Positions 1 through 9,245 are shown, counted from the first letter of the stretch. The stretch: DNA of 64,000 bases from Leptothrix discophora (GCF_030705305.1 NZ_JAUZEE010000005.1:1-64000), one strand, 5' to 3'. Made by a program: numbers and translations. The notes: a model not told the origin generated them from the sequence alone.

Positions 1-97
1 TGCTCGCGCTGTCCTTGATCTTCTTGAGCGTGTCGGACTGGGCTTGCGCGGTGCCGACGGCCAGCAGCGCGGCGGCCAGGATCAGGGTCTTGTTCAT
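1..97 (-). CDS. Amino-acid ABC transporter substrate-binding protein, N-terminal fragment
   Basis: Only the first 32 codons lie in the window; the gene runs off the left edge. The start (ATG at 95-97 read on the minus strand) is preceded by a GGAG-type ribosome site. The peptide begins MNKTLILAAALL and has a signal peptide ending in AQA, followed by SDTLKKIKDS. That mature start is characteristic of GltI-type periplasmic glutamate/aspartate binding proteins. The family collects acidic amino acids in the periplasm and hands them to the GltJKL permease/ATPase, which would lie to the left. The upstream LysR gene on the same strand may control it. Substrate assignment is tentative because almost all of the protein is missing. 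Confidence 0.7.
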   Translation of the reverse strand, partial: MNKTLILAAALLAVGTAQAQSDTLKKIKDSAS

Positions 98-283
98 CGG
101 GTCTCCGTGATGAAAGCGGTGACGGGAGAGCACCGTCACCAGGGGTGCAAACGATTCTAGGCAGGCGGTCCCGGCGGTCACGTCGTGGCGGACCCGAATG
201 GCGCCTGCGGGAAACCCTGAGCGGCGATGCACGAGTCGTGCCGTCTGCCTCGGCGATGGCCGGGATGCCCGTCCAGGCCGGGT

Positions 284-1255
284 TCAGCGGCTGACCGGCG
301 TGCTGCGTGCGGTGCCGGCCTCGGCCTGGCGCGACTGGCTCAGGAAGTCCCACAGTGCCGTCGCGGCCGGCTTGGACTGGCGCGCGAACTCGGGGCGCTC
401 GCGGTAGAGGCGCACCTCGATGGTGACCTCGAAGGGCGGCGCGCCGCTCTGGCTCGGGGCGGCCGGCACGAGGCGGCGGGCGCGCAGTTCCTTGCGCACC
501 GAACTGGCCGGCAGGAAGGCCACGCCATGGCCTTCGAGGGCCATGGCCTTGAGGCCCTCGGCCATGTCGGTCTCGTAGATCGGGTCGAGGTAGAGCGGCT
601 CGCCGGCCTGCTTGAGCAGCAGGTCGACCATGCGACCGAGGTAGGCGCCCGAGGCATAGGCCAGGTAGGGCACGCGTTCGTGGGTGCGACCGGGCAGGCG
701 GAACAGCGGCTCGCCATCGGCATTGGCGCGGGCATAGGGCGCCAGCGTCTCGCTGCCGAGCGTGAGCATCTCGTAGCGTTCCGGATTGAGCTGCAGCGGC
801 TGCGAGGTGTGGTGATAGGCCAGCAGCAGGTCGCAGCCGCCCTCGGTCAGCTGCAGCACCGCGTCGTGCACGTTGAAGCCGATCAGCCGGCTCTTGAACT
901 GGCCGAAGCGCTGGCGCAGGTCCATGACCCAGTGCGGGAAGAAGCTGAAGGCCAGCGAGTGCGGCACCGCGAACTCGATCATGTCGTGATCGGCGTTCTG
1001 GTGGCTGCGCATCAGGTTGCGCGCGGCCTGCAGGGCACCCAGCACCTCCAGCGCCTGCGGCAGCAGGGTCTGGCCGGCGGGGGTCAGGCGGGTCGGGTAG
1101 GACGAGCGGTCGACCAGGTCAACGCCGGCCCAGGCCTCCAGCGCCTGGATGCGGCGCGAGAACGCCGGTTGCGTCACGTGCCGCATCTGGGCCGAGCGCG
1201 AGAAGCTGCGCGTTTCGGCCAGGCTGACGAAATCCTCGAGCCACTTGGTCTCCAT
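284..1255 (-). CDS. LysR-family transcriptional regulator, HypT/YjiE-like
   Basis: A 323-residue LysR-type regulator. The winged helix-turn-helix occupies roughly residues 5-65, with the motif SFSRSAQMRHVTQPAFSRRI in the recognition region. The rest is the periplasmic-binding-protein-like effector domain. The opening METKWLEDF and the internal HSLAFSFFP and AYLGRMVD segments resemble the HypT (YjiE) subfamily, whose E. coli member responds to hypochlorite; whether this copy senses oxidants is inference. It sits 186 bp upstream of a GltI-type binding protein on the same strand, an arrangement I associate with Burkholderiales, so it may instead regulate amino-acid uptake. The ATG start lies just downstream of the exporter stop codon. 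Confidence 0.85.
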   Translation of the reverse strand: METKWLEDFVSLAETRSFSRSAQMRHVTQPAFSRRIQALEAWAGVDLVDRSSYPTRLTPAGQTLLPQALEVLGALQAARNLMRSHQNADHDMIEFAVPHSLAFSFFPHWVMDLRQRFGQFKSRLIGFNVHDAVLQLTEGGCDLLLAYHHTSQPLQLNPERYEMLTLGSETLAPYARANADGEPLFRLPGRTHERVPYLAYASGAYLGRMVDLLLKQAGEPLYLDPIYETDMAEGLKAMALEGHGVAFLPASSVRKELRARRLVPAAPSQSGAPPFEVTIEVRLYRERPEFARQSKPAATALWDFLSQSRQAEAGTARSTPVSR

Positions 1256-1276
1256 GCAAGGCAGTCTAGCGGTGGG

Positions 1277-3160
1277 TCAGGAGGCGGCTGCTACGGGCTG
1301 ACCCTGCGCGGCGCCGGGGGGGTCGAGGCCTTCCTTCGGGCTGCCGTCCAGGCTGCTCTGCTGCAGCCGCCACATGTGCGCGTAGCGGCCGTCGAGCGCC
1401 AGCAGCTCGGCATGCGTGCCGCATTCGATGACCCGTCCGGCGTCCAGCACGACGATCGCATGGGCGTCGACGATGGTGCTGAGCCGGTGCGCGATGACCA
1501 GCGCGGTCTTGCCCTGCGCGGCGCTGGCCAGCTCGGCCTGGATGGCGCGTTCGTTGGCCGAGTCGAGGGCGGAGGTGGCCTCGTCGAAGATCAGGATGGG
1601 CGGGTTCTTCAGCAGCGTGCGGGCGATCGCCACGCGCTGCTTCTCGCCGCCCGAGAGCTTCAGGCCGCGCTCGCCGACCGTCGTGCCGTAGCCCTGCGGC
1701 TGGGCCGCGATGAAGTCGTGGATGTGGGCGGCGCGGGCGGCGGCCTCGATCTCTTCCTGGCTCGATCCGGGCCGGCCGTAGCCGATGTTGTAGCCAATGC
1801 TGTCGTTGAACAGCACGGTGTCCTGCGGGACGATGCCGATGGTGCGGCGCAGGCTGGCCTGCGTCAGCTCGCGCAGGTCCTGGCCGTCGATGGTGATGCG
1901 CCCGGCGCCGGCATCGACGTCGTAGAAGCGGTAGAGCAGCCGCGCCAGCGTGCTCTTGCCCGAGCCCGAGGCGCCGACCACCGCGACGGTCTTGCCGGCC
2001 GGGATCTCGAAGCTCACGCCGTGCAGGATGCGGCGCTGCGGGTGGTAGCCGAAGTCGACGTTCTCGAAGCGCACGGTTGCGCCGCGCACCTGCAGCTCGC
2101 GCGCGCCGGGCGCATCGGCGACCTCGCGCTCGCGTTCGAGCAGGTTGAACATCTTGTCGAGGTCGGCCAGGCTCTGCTTGACCTCGCGGTAGAGCACGCC
2201 GAGGAAGTTCAGCGGCACATAGAGCTGCAGCAGCAGCGCGTTGACCATCACCAGGTCGCCCAGCGTCATGCGGCCGTCGACGACGCCCTGCGTGGCCCGC
2301 CACAGCATGGCGGCCAGGCTCGCCGCGATGATGGCCTGCTGGCCGGTGTTGAGGATGGACAGCGTGGCCTGCGACTTGATCTGCGCGCGCCGGTAGGCGT
2401 CCAGGCCCTGGTCGTAGCGGCGGGCCTCGAAGTCCTCGTTGTTGAAGTACTTGACGGTCTCGTAGTTCAGCAGCGCGTCGATGGCGCGGGTGTGGGCCTT
2501 GGAGTCCAGCTCGTTCATCTGGCGCCGGAACTGGGTGCGCCACTCGGTCACGCCGATGGTGAAGATGCCGTAGGCGATCAGCGCGGCCAGCGTGATCCAG
2601 ACGAAGCCGAGGTCGAACTTGCCGCCCAGCAGGGCGAGCACCAGCACCAGCTCGACCAGCGTCGGCACGATGGTGAACAGCGAGTAGCTCACCAGCGACT
2701 GCAGCGCGCGGGTGCCGCGCTCGATGTCGCGGGTCATGCCGCCGGTCTGGCGTTCGAGGTGGAAGCGCAGGCTCAGGTCATGCAGGTGGCGGAAGGTCTC
2801 CAGCGCGATCTGGCGCGCCGCGCCGTGCGTGGCCTTGGCGAAGACCAGCTCGCGCAGCTCGGTGAACACGGTCGTCATCAGCCGCAGGCCGGCATAGGCC
2901 GCCAGCAGGCCAGCCGGGACGACCATCAGCGCGCGTGGGTCGCCGGGCTTGAGGTCGAGCGCATCGACCAGCTGCTTGAGCAGCAGCGGCACGCTGACGT
3001 TGGACACCTTGGCCGCCACCAGGCAGACCAGCGCCAGCGCGATGCGCAGCCTGTACTGCCACAGGTAGGGCGCCAGGCGCTGGAGGGTGAGCCAGTCGGT
3101 GCGGGGCTCGGCCGGTCCGCCCGATGCGGGTGGCAGGTCCATGGAACGGGCAGAACGCAT
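1277..3160 (-). CDS. Atm1/ABCB7-type ABC exporter, fused permease and ATPase
   Basis: A half-transporter of about 627 residues. The N-terminal part has the six transmembrane helices of a type-IV exporter. The C-terminal ATPase carries Walker A GASGSGKST near residue 395, the signature LSGGEKQRVAIA and the Walker B ILIFDEATSALD. The segment PLNFLGVLYREVKQSL before the ATPase is typical of the Atm1/HMT1 branch, which exports glutathione-linked metal or persulfide species from the cytoplasm; the natural substrate here is inferred from family only. The reading frame stays open to 3241 but that would overlap the divergent thioesterase. I chose ATG at 3160; ATG at 3142 is also possible and neither has a good ribosome site. 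Confidence 0.85.
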   Translation of the reverse strand: MRSARSMDLPPASGGPAEPRTDWLTLQRLAPYLWQYRLRIALALVCLVAAKVSNVSVPLLLKQLVDALDLKPGDPRALMVVPAGLLAAYAGLRLMTTVFTELRELVFAKATHGAARQIALETFRHLHDLSLRFHLERQTGGMTRDIERGTRALQSLVSYSLFTIVPTLVELVLVLALLGGKFDLGFVWITLAALIAYGIFTIGVTEWRTQFRRQMNELDSKAHTRAIDALLNYETVKYFNNEDFEARRYDQGLDAYRRAQIKSQATLSILNTGQQAIIAASLAAMLWRATQGVVDGRMTLGDLVMVNALLLQLYVPLNFLGVLYREVKQSLADLDKMFNLLEREREVADAPGARELQVRGATVRFENVDFGYHPQRRILHGVSFEIPAGKTVAVVGASGSGKSTLARLLYRFYDVDAGAGRITIDGQDLRELTQASLRRTIGIVPQDTVLFNDSIGYNIGYGRPGSSQEEIEAAARAAHIHDFIAAQPQGYGTTVGERGLKLSGGEKQRVAIARTLLKNPPILIFDEATSALDSANERAIQAELASAAQGKTALVIAHRLSTIVDAHAIVVLDAGRVIECGTHAELLALDGRYAHMWRLQQSSLDGSPKEGLDPPGAAQGQPVAAAS

Positions 3161-3192
3161 CGTGGAAGAATCGCTGGAAAGGTGGATGAACG

Positions 3193-3627
3193 ATGACCGC
3201 AGCCGCACCGCAAGACCTGCCGCCCGCCGAGGGCGGCGCACCCGGTTCGCATCAGCGCGAGCTGGTCCTGCGGGTGATGCCGATGCCGGCCGACGCCAAT
3301 GGCAACGGCGACATCTTCGGGGGCTGGATCATGGCCCAGGTCGACATCGCCGGGGCGGTGCTGCCCACGCGCATCGCGCGAGGCCGCATCGCGACGGTGG
3401 CGGTGAACCAGTTCATTTTCAAGCAGCCGGTGTCGATCAGCGACCTGCTGAGCTTCTACGCCACCGTCATCCGGGTGGGCAATACCTCGGTGACGGTGCA
3501 CGTGGAGGTCTATGCCGAGCGCAATCCGGAGGACCCGGAGGTGGTCAAGGTGACCGAGGCCAACCTGACCTATGTCGCCATCGACCTGGAAGGCAAGCCG
3601 CGGCAGATCCCGCCGGCGCGGCGCTGA
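3193..3627 (+). CDS. Acyl-CoA thioesterase, YciA-like hotdog fold
   Basis: A 144-residue single-domain hotdog protein. The stretch NGDIFGGWIMAQVDIAGAV contains the conserved N-G-D-I-F-G-G-W-x-M pattern of YciA/BFIT acyl-CoA thioesterases, and the central Asp after MAQV is the usual catalytic acid. The family hydrolyses a range of acyl-CoAs to free acid and CoA in the cytoplasm, usually as hexamers of hotdog subunits. It is divergent from the Atm1-type exporter with only about 32 bp between starts, so their promoters overlap or lie inside the coding regions. The gene ends 15 bp before the convergent SGNH hydrolase gene. Confidence 0.9.
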   Translation: MTAAAPQDLPPAEGGAPGSHQRELVLRVMPMPADANGNGDIFGGWIMAQVDIAGAVLPTRIARGRIATVAVNQFIFKQPVSISDLLSFYATVIRVGNTSVTVHVEVYAERNPEDPEVVKVTEANLTYVAIDLEGKPRQIPPARR

Positions 3628-3642
3628 GGCGCTGGCCTCGTC

Positions 3643-4566
3643 CTACCCGAGGGCTCCAAACCGGCTATCCCCCGGCTCCGCCTCGTCATCCTGCAAGGCC
3701 GCCCAGGCACTCGGCGTGAAGCCGGTGGGCAGGACCGCGCCGCGGGCCGGGTTCTGGGTCAGGTCGTATTCGATGTGGTCGGCCAGCGCCTCGGCCCAGC
3801 GCGCGTAGAGCGCGGCGTTCGGGTGGAAGCGGTCGGCGGCCAGCCAGTGGTCAACGTCCTCGGTGGTCGGGTCGAAGGGCAGCACGAAACGGCTGCGCCG
3901 GTAGGCATGGCGGACGTGGCTGCGCAGCGCGCTGTCGAGCCGGCTGGCCTGCGCACCCATCAGCCAGCGCAGTGGCTGCGGCACGAAGTGCATCAGGTCC
4001 ATGCGCGGCGGCGCGCAGTGGACCGTGAAACGCACCTTGGCCCGGTGCTTGGCATGGCTGCGGATGGCGTCGAGGTTGGCCAGCCAGCGCCCCGGCGGGG
4101 TCTGCTCCAGCACGTCATTGACGCCCAGCACGGTCACCAGCACGTCGGCCTGGTCGAGCTGCTGGGAGGCCATCAGCGGCAGCGCCGTGCTCGAGGACAC
4201 CCCCGTCCGCGCGGCCAGCTGCCAGCTCACGCGGGTCAGGCCCATCGAGGTCTCGGAGATGCGCCGCGACAGCGACTCGGCCAGCATCGGCGCCAGCGTC
4301 AGGGCCGGGTCGGTGACCCCCACGCCGGCCGCCGACGAGTCACCCACGATCAGCAGCCGCAGGCGCGAGAAGCCCAGCCCGGCGCCGCCGTGACTGGGTA
4401 CGCCGGGTTCGGGCAGCCGCGGCGTGCTGCGCCGCAGCTGCGCCGCCTGCCAGGCCAGCAGCGGACCGGCCAGCCCCCGCACCAGTCCGACTGTGCGCGA
4501 CGACGGCGGCTCGGGCGCGGCCGGCGGGCGCGGCAGTCCGACGAGGGGCGGGCGGGTGGCGGTCAC
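3643..4566 (-). CDS. SGNH/GDSL-family hydrolase
   Basis: A 307-residue protein with the SGNH blocks in order. Block I is LLIVGDSSAAGVG, carrying the nucleophile Ser in GDSS (near residue 78). Block III is VLGVNDVLE, with the Asn. Block V is DRFHPN near residue 265, supplying the catalytic Asp and His. The first 60 residues are Pro/Arg-rich with no clear signal peptide, so a cytoplasmic or weakly membrane-linked esterase/lipase is more likely than a secreted one. The substrate cannot be read from the sequence. It is convergent with the thioesterase and its start lies 46 bp after the stop of the upstream enoyl-CoA hydratase gene on the same strand, so it may be co-transcribed. Confidence 0.85.
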   Translation of the reverse strand: MTATRPPLVGLPRPPAAPEPPSSRTVGLVRGLAGPLLAWQAAQLRRSTPRLPEPGVPSHGGAGLGFSRLRLLIVGDSSAAGVGVTDPALTLAPMLAESLSRRISETSMGLTRVSWQLAARTGVSSSTALPLMASQQLDQADVLVTVLGVNDVLEQTPPGRWLANLDAIRSHAKHRAKVRFTVHCAPPRMDLMHFVPQPLRWLMGAQASRLDSALRSHVRHAYRRSRFVLPFDPTTEDVDHWLAADRFHPNAALYARWAEALADHIEYDLTQNPARGAVLPTGFTPSAWAALQDDEAEPGDSRFGALG

Positions 4567-4612
4567 GGGGGGGCGGTGGGCGGTGGACGGTGGGCGTGGC
4601 GGGACCGCGCGA

Positions 4613-5377
4613 TCAGCTGAACTGCGAGAAGTCCGGCTTGCGCTTGTCGAAGAAGGCCTGGAAGGCCTCGCGGGCCTCCGGGCTGCGCAGGCGTTCGCCG
4701 AAGACCTTGGATTCGGCGGCGACCGCCTCGCGCACCGCCGCCTCGGTCGGCGCGCGCATCAGGCGCTTGGTGTCGCGCACCGCGCCGGGCGGCAGGCTGT
4801 TGAAGCGGGCGGCGATGCGGCGGGCATGCGGCAGCACCTCGGCGGCCGGCAGCACCGCGTTGGCCAGGCCGCACTCGACGGCCTGCTCGGCCGTGAACGG
4901 GTCGCCCAGCAGCAGCTTCTCGGCCGCGCGGGCATGGCCCATCAGGCGGGCGACGGTCAGGCTGGAGCCGAACTCGGGCACCAGGCCCAGGCCGACGAAG
5001 GGCATCGCCAGGCGGGCCTCGTCGCTGACGTAGACGAAGTCGCAGTGCAGCAGCATCGTCGTGCCGATGCCGATCGCCGGGCCGGTGACGGCGGCGATGA
5101 CCGGCTTGTCGCAGTCCAGCAGCGCGCGCATGAAGACGAAGACCGGCGAGTGCTCGTCGCGCGGCGGCGCGGCCATGAAGTCCTCGAGGTCGTTGCCGGA
5201 CGTGAAGATGCCTGGCTGGCCGGTGATCAGCACGGCGCGCACGCTGGCGTCGCCTTGGGCCTGCGCCAGCGCCTCGGCCAGGGCGCTGTACATCGCCATC
5301 GTCAGGGCGTTCTTCTTCTCGGGGCGTGCGATCTCGATCTGGAAGACACCGTCGAACAGGGCGGTCTTGATGCTCAT
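4613..5377 (-). CDS. Enoyl-CoA hydratase/isomerase
   Basis: A 254-residue crotonase-fold protein. The oxyanion-hole segments are SGNDLEDF (near residue 62) and VTGPAIGIGTTML (near 105), and the Glu-containing loop LVPEFGSS lies near 135. The family hydrates or isomerises enoyl-CoA in beta-oxidation or related acyl-CoA pathways. I chose ATG at 5377 because a GGAGA ribosome site lies just upstream and family members begin close to this sequence; the frame continues upstream but without family similarity. It sits behind the thiolase gene but is separated from it by a strong terminator at 5427-5463, so it probably has its own promoter. A GTCAC/GTGAC dyad lies at 5405-5420. Confidence 0.9.
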   Translation of the reverse strand: MSIKTALFDGVFQIEIARPEKKNALTMAMYSALAEALAQAQGDASVRAVLITGQPGIFTSGNDLEDFMAAPPRDEHSPVFVFMRALLDCDKPVIAAVTGPAIGIGTTMLLHCDFVYVSDEARLAMPFVGLGLVPEFGSSLTVARLMGHARAAEKLLLGDPFTAEQAVECGLANAVLPAAEVLPHARRIAARFNSLPPGAVRDTKRLMRAPTEAAVREAVAAESKVFGERLRSPEAREAFQAFFDKRKPDFSQFS

Positions 5378-5404
5378 GGACTCTCCGGGCAAGGGCGGCA
5401 GTTT

Positions 5405-5420
5405 GTCACGCTTGGGTGAC
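5405..5420 (-). promoter_or_regulatory. Short inverted repeat upstream of enoyl-CoA hydratase gene
   Basis: GTCAC and GTGAC arms are separated by 6 bp and lie 28 bp before the enoyl-CoA hydratase start, between that start and the upstream terminator. The position suits an operator, but no regulator family can be assigned from a 5-bp arm. Confidence 0.25.
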
Positions 5421-5426
5421 GGATCT

Positions 5427-5463
5427 GAAAAAGGGCCGCGCCACCGAAGGGTGGAACGGCCCT
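5427..5463 (-). terminator. Intrinsic terminator of the beta-oxidation operon
   Basis: Read on the minus strand, AGGGCCG pairs with CGGCCCT and an inner CCACC pairs with GGTGG around a CTTC tetraloop, followed directly by a run of T residues. It lies 77 bp after the thiolase stop codon and in the right orientation to end that transcript. A second small hairpin (CACCCGG/CCGGGTG) precedes it. Confidence 0.8.
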
Positions 5464-5539
5464 GGAACACACCCGGATTTTCCCGGGTGCGGGAGGAGAC
5501 GGCGTTCGGGCGGCGCGGCGACGCGCCCGGCCTCGGGTC

Positions 5540-6766
5540 TCAGACCCGCTCGAAGATGCCGGCGGCGCCCTGGCCGGTGCCCACGCACATGGTCAGCATG
5601 CCGTAGCGCTGCTGGCGGCGGCGCAGGCCGTGCACGACGGTGGCCGCCCGGATCGCGCCGGTGGCGCCCAGCGGATGGCCCAGCGCGATCGCGCCGCCCA
5701 GCGGGTTGACCTTGGCCGGGTCCAGTCCGACGCTGCGGATCACCGCCAGCGCCTGCGCCGCGAAGGCCTCGTTGAGCTCGACCCAGTCCAGGTCGCCGAG
5801 CTGCAGCCCGGCGCTGCGCAGCGCGGCCGGGATGGCCTCGATCGGGCCGATGCCCATGATCTCGGGCGGCACGCCCTTGCTGGCGAAGCTCACGAAGCGA
5901 GCCAGCGGCACCAGGCCGTGCTCGCGCACCGCGCGCTCGCTGGCCAGGATCAGCGCACCGGCGCCGTCGCTGGTCTGCGAGCTGTTGCCGGCCGTGACGC
6001 TGCCCAGGCCGGTGGCCTTGCCGCTCGGGTCCTTGGGCGCGGCGAAGGCCGGCCGCAGCCTGGCCAGGCCTTCGAGCGAGGTGTCGGCACGCGGGCCCTC
6101 GTCCAGGCCGACCGTTCGGCGGCGCTCGCGCACCGTGCCGCTGGCCAGGTCGGGGCTGCGCTCGACGACCTCGAAGGGCGTGATCTCGTCGCCGAACTCG
6201 CCGGCGGCCTGCGCGGCCAGCGCCTTCTGGTGCGAGGCCAGCGCGAAGGCGTCCTGATCGGCCCGGCTGACGTTCCACTGCTGCGCGACCTTCTCGGCCG
6301 TCATGCCCATGCCGTAGGCGATGCCGATGTTCTCGTCGGCCGCAAAGATCGCCGGGTTGAAGCTCGGCGTGTTGCCGCTCATCGGCACCATGCTCATGCT
6401 CTCGCAGCCGGCGGCGATCATCACGTCGGCCTCGCCGACGCGGATGCGGTCGGCGGCCATCTGCACCGCCGACAGGCCGGAGGCGCAGAAGCGGTTGACG
6501 GTGATGCCGCCGACGCTGTTCGGCAGACCGGCCAGCAGCGCCGCGACGCGCGCCACGTTCAGGCCCTGCGGGCCTTCGGGCATGGCGCAGCCCACGATGG
6601 CGTCCTCGATGGCCTTCGGGTCCAGGCTCGGCACCTGAGCCAGTGCGCCGCGCAAGGCCGCCACCAGCAGGTCATCGGGCCGGGTGCTGCGGAAGAAGCC
6701 GCGGTGCGACTTGCCGATCGGCGTGCGGCTGGCCGCGACGATGTAGGCGTCCTGAAGCTGTTTCAT
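5540..6766 (-). CDS. fadA: Acetyl-CoA C-acyltransferase (3-ketoacyl-CoA thiolase)
   Basis: A 408-residue thiolase that cleaves 3-ketoacyl-CoA with CoA to release acetyl-CoA, the last step of beta-oxidation. The nucleophilic Cys is in NRFCASGLSAVQMA (near residue 92). The C-terminal half carries GGAIALGHPLGATGA, with the catalytic His, and ends with the second active Cys in CVGTGQGAAGIFE. The start has a GAGGA ribosome site, and only 18 bp separate it from the stop of the FadB-type gene, so the two are translated from one message. The product would work with that enzyme, as FadA and FadB do in other bacteria. Length and motifs are complete and nothing looks damaged. Confidence 0.93.
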   Translation of the reverse strand: MKQLQDAYIVAASRTPIGKSHRGFFRSTRPDDLLVAALRGALAQVPSLDPKAIEDAIVGCAMPEGPQGLNVARVAALLAGLPNSVGGITVNRFCASGLSAVQMAADRIRVGEADVMIAAGCESMSMVPMSGNTPSFNPAIFAADENIGIAYGMGMTAEKVAQQWNVSRADQDAFALASHQKALAAQAAGEFGDEITPFEVVERSPDLASGTVRERRRTVGLDEGPRADTSLEGLARLRPAFAAPKDPSGKATGLGSVTAGNSSQTSDGAGALILASERAVREHGLVPLARFVSFASKGVPPEIMGIGPIEAIPAALRSAGLQLGDLDWVELNEAFAAQALAVIRSVGLDPAKVNPLGGAIALGHPLGATGAIRAATVVHGLRRRQQRYGMLTMCVGTGQGAAGIFERV

Positions 6767-6784
6767 CTTGGGTCCTCGGTCGAT

Positions 6785-9190
6785 TCAGTTCCGCACCGGC
6801 TTGCCGGTTTGCAGCATGCCCATGATCCGTTCCTGCGATTTCGGGTGTTCGAGCAGGCTGCAGAAGTGCTGGCGCTCCAGCGCCATCAGGTAGTCCTCGG
6901 TGACGAGGCTGCCCGCGTCGACGTCGCCGCCGCAGATCACGTGGGCGATGCGGCTGGCGATGTCGAAGTCGTGGCGGGTGATCTGTCCGCCGTCGCGCAT
7001 GCCCACCAGGCTGGCCTGGATGGTGGCGATGCCGCTGCGGCCGGCGACCGGGAACAGCGCCTGGTTCGGCGCGCGCCAGTTGGCATCGGCCAGGGCCTTG
7101 GCCTGGCCGATCGCGACGTGCAGCAGCTCGTCCTTGTGGGCCACGACGATGTCGTCGTCCTGCAGGTAGCCGAGCTGGCGGGCCTCGATCGCGCTGGTGG
7201 CGACGGTGGCCATGGCGGCGGCCTGGAAGCCGTCCTTGAGGAAGGCCAGCAGGTCGGTGCCGGGCGCGGCGGCTGCCTTCTCGGCGGCACGGCGGGCGAT
7301 GTAGGTCAGGCCGCCACCGCCGGGGATCAGGCCGACGCCGACCTCGACCAGGCCGACGTAGCTCTCCAGCGCCGCGACCCGGCGGGCGCAGTGCACCGCC
7401 AGCTCGCAGCCGCCGCCCAGCGCCAGGCCGCGCATCGCCGCGACCACCGGCACGCCGGCATAGCGGATGCGCAGCATCAGGTCCTGCAGCTTCTTCTCCT
7501 CGGGCGCGATGCCCTTGGCGCCGGCCTTCATGAAGACCGGCATCAGCGCCTCGAGGTTGGCACCGGCCGAGAACACGTCATCGGGCGACCAGATCACCAG
7601 GCCCTGGTAGCTCGCCTCGGCCAGCTCGACGGCCTTGCGCAGGCCCTCGGTCACGGTCGGGCTGATGAGGTGCAGCTTGCAGTCGATGCTGGCGATCAGC
7701 ACCTCGCCATCGAGCGTCCAGGCGCGCAGCTCCTCGTTGCGGAAGACCTCCGTGCCGGACTTCAGCGGCGCGACCGCACCGGTGCCGACCAGCGCCTCGG
7801 GGAAGTGCTGGCGCGCATAGACCGGCAGCGCCGGACGCGGCACGAAACGGCCCTGCGCGGCCGACCACGAGCCTTCGGCCGTGTGCACGCCACCGGCCTG
7901 CGCGACCGGGCCGTCGAAGACCCAGGCCGGCAGCGGCGCGCGGCACAGCGCGGCGCCGGCCTCGATGTCGGCCTGCACCCACTGCGCCACCTGCAGCCAG
8001 CCGGCTTCCTGCCACAGCTCGAACGGGCCCTGCTTCTGGCCGAAGCCCCAGCGCATCGCGAAGTCGACCTCGCGCGCGCTGTCGGCGATGTCGGCCAGGT
8101 GCACTGCGACGTAGTGGAAGCTGTCGCGCAGGATGGCCCACAGGAACTTCGCCTGCGGGTTGCTCGACTCGCGCAGCAGCTTCAGGCGCTCGGCGGCCGG
8201 CTTCTTGAGGATGCGGTCGATCAGCGGCTCGGCCTTGGCCCCGCCGGCGACGTACTGGCCGGTGGCCGGGTCGAGCCGCAGGATGTCGCGGCCGACCTTC
8301 TTGTAGAAGCCCGCGCCGGTCTTCTGGCCCAGCGCGCCTGCGGCGATCAGGCCGGTCAGCACGGCCGGCGTCGCATAGGTCGGGTAGAACGGGTCGTCGC
8401 CGTGGCCGGGGCCGAGGTTGTCCTGCAGCGTGCGGATCACGTGGGCCATGGTGTCCAGGCCCACCACGTCGGCGGTGCGGAAGGTGCCGCTGCTGGCGCG
8501 GCCGAGCTTCTTGCCGGTGAGGTCGTCGACCAGGTCCACGCTCAGGCCCAGCGCCTGCGCCTCGTGCAGCGTCGCCAGCATGCCGGCGATGCCCACGCGG
8601 TTGGCGATGAAGTTGGGCGTGTCCTTGGCCCGCACCACGCCCTTGCCGAGCGTGCGGGTGGCGAAGGTCTCCAGCTCGTCGAGCACGTCGGCGCGGGTGT
8701 CGGCCGTCGCGATCAGCTCGACCAGCTGCATGTAGCGTGGCGGGTTGAAGAAGTGGATGCCGCAGAAGCGCGGCCGCAGCGCCTCGAGCAGCACCGAGGC
8801 CAATTGGCCGATCGACAGGCCGGAGGTGTTCGACGCCACGATCGCGCCGGGAGCGATGTGCGGCGCGACCTTCTGGTAGAGGTCCAGCTTCCAGTCCATG
8901 CGCTCGGCGATGGCCTCGATCACCAGGTCGCAGCCGGCCAGCAGGCCGAGGTCTTCCTCGTAGTTGGCGGCGCGGATGCGCGCGGCATGGGCGGCCAGGC
9001 CCAGCGGCGCGGGCTTGAGCTTCTTCAGGTTGTCGATGGCCTTCAGCGCGATGGCGCTCTTCGGGCCTTCCTTCGCGGGCAGGTCGAACAGCACGACGGG
9101 CACGCCGACGTTGACGAGGTGGGCGGCGATCTGCGCGCCCATCACGCCGGCGCCGAGCACCGCGACCTGGCGGACTTGAAATCGGGACAT
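6785..9190 (-). CDS. fadB: 3-hydroxyacyl-CoA dehydrogenase/enoyl-CoA hydratase multifunctional enzyme
   Basis: An 801-residue enzyme with the dehydrogenase first and the hydratase last, the order of FadN-like proteins rather than E. coli FadB. The NAD-binding Rossmann motif GAGVMGAQIAAHL lies at residues 10-22. The dehydrogenase core contains HFFNPPRYMQLVE. The crotonase domain covers roughly residues 480-700, with RGLALGGGCELAVH and GLIPGGGG forming the oxyanion hole and catalytic loop. It would convert enoyl-CoA to 3-ketoacyl-CoA in two steps. It lies between the DUF2147 gene (55 bp upstream) and thiolase (18 bp downstream). The start is supported by GGAGA. Confidence 0.93.
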   Translation of the reverse strand: MSRFQVRQVAVLGAGVMGAQIAAHLVNVGVPVVLFDLPAKEGPKSAIALKAIDNLKKLKPAPLGLAAHAARIRAANYEEDLGLLAGCDLVIEAIAERMDWKLDLYQKVAPHIAPGAIVASNTSGLSIGQLASVLLEALRPRFCGIHFFNPPRYMQLVELIATADTRADVLDELETFATRTLGKGVVRAKDTPNFIANRVGIAGMLATLHEAQALGLSVDLVDDLTGKKLGRASSGTFRTADVVGLDTMAHVIRTLQDNLGPGHGDDPFYPTYATPAVLTGLIAAGALGQKTGAGFYKKVGRDILRLDPATGQYVAGGAKAEPLIDRILKKPAAERLKLLRESSNPQAKFLWAILRDSFHYVAVHLADIADSAREVDFAMRWGFGQKQGPFELWQEAGWLQVAQWVQADIEAGAALCRAPLPAWVFDGPVAQAGGVHTAEGSWSAAQGRFVPRPALPVYARQHFPEALVGTGAVAPLKSGTEVFRNEELRAWTLDGEVLIASIDCKLHLISPTVTEGLRKAVELAEASYQGLVIWSPDDVFSAGANLEALMPVFMKAGAKGIAPEEKKLQDLMLRIRYAGVPVVAAMRGLALGGGCELAVHCARRVAALESYVGLVEVGVGLIPGGGGLTYIARRAAEKAAAAPGTDLLAFLKDGFQAAAMATVATSAIEARQLGYLQDDDIVVAHKDELLHVAIGQAKALADANWRAPNQALFPVAGRSGIATIQASLVGMRDGGQITRHDFDIASRIAHVICGGDVDAGSLVTEDYLMALERQHFCSLLEHPKSQERIMGMLQTGKPVRN

Positions 9191-9245
9191 GGGGTCTCCT
9201 GGGGAATGCGGGGACGGGTTCGGGATCAGGTTCGGGCCGGGCGCG

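Noticed and set aside
227-3196. Very long plus-strand open frame opposite the LysR and exporter genes
   Set aside because: It is the low-stop antisense frame produced by GC-rich codon use; its translation is low-complexity and matches no family, while the minus strand encodes conserved proteins.
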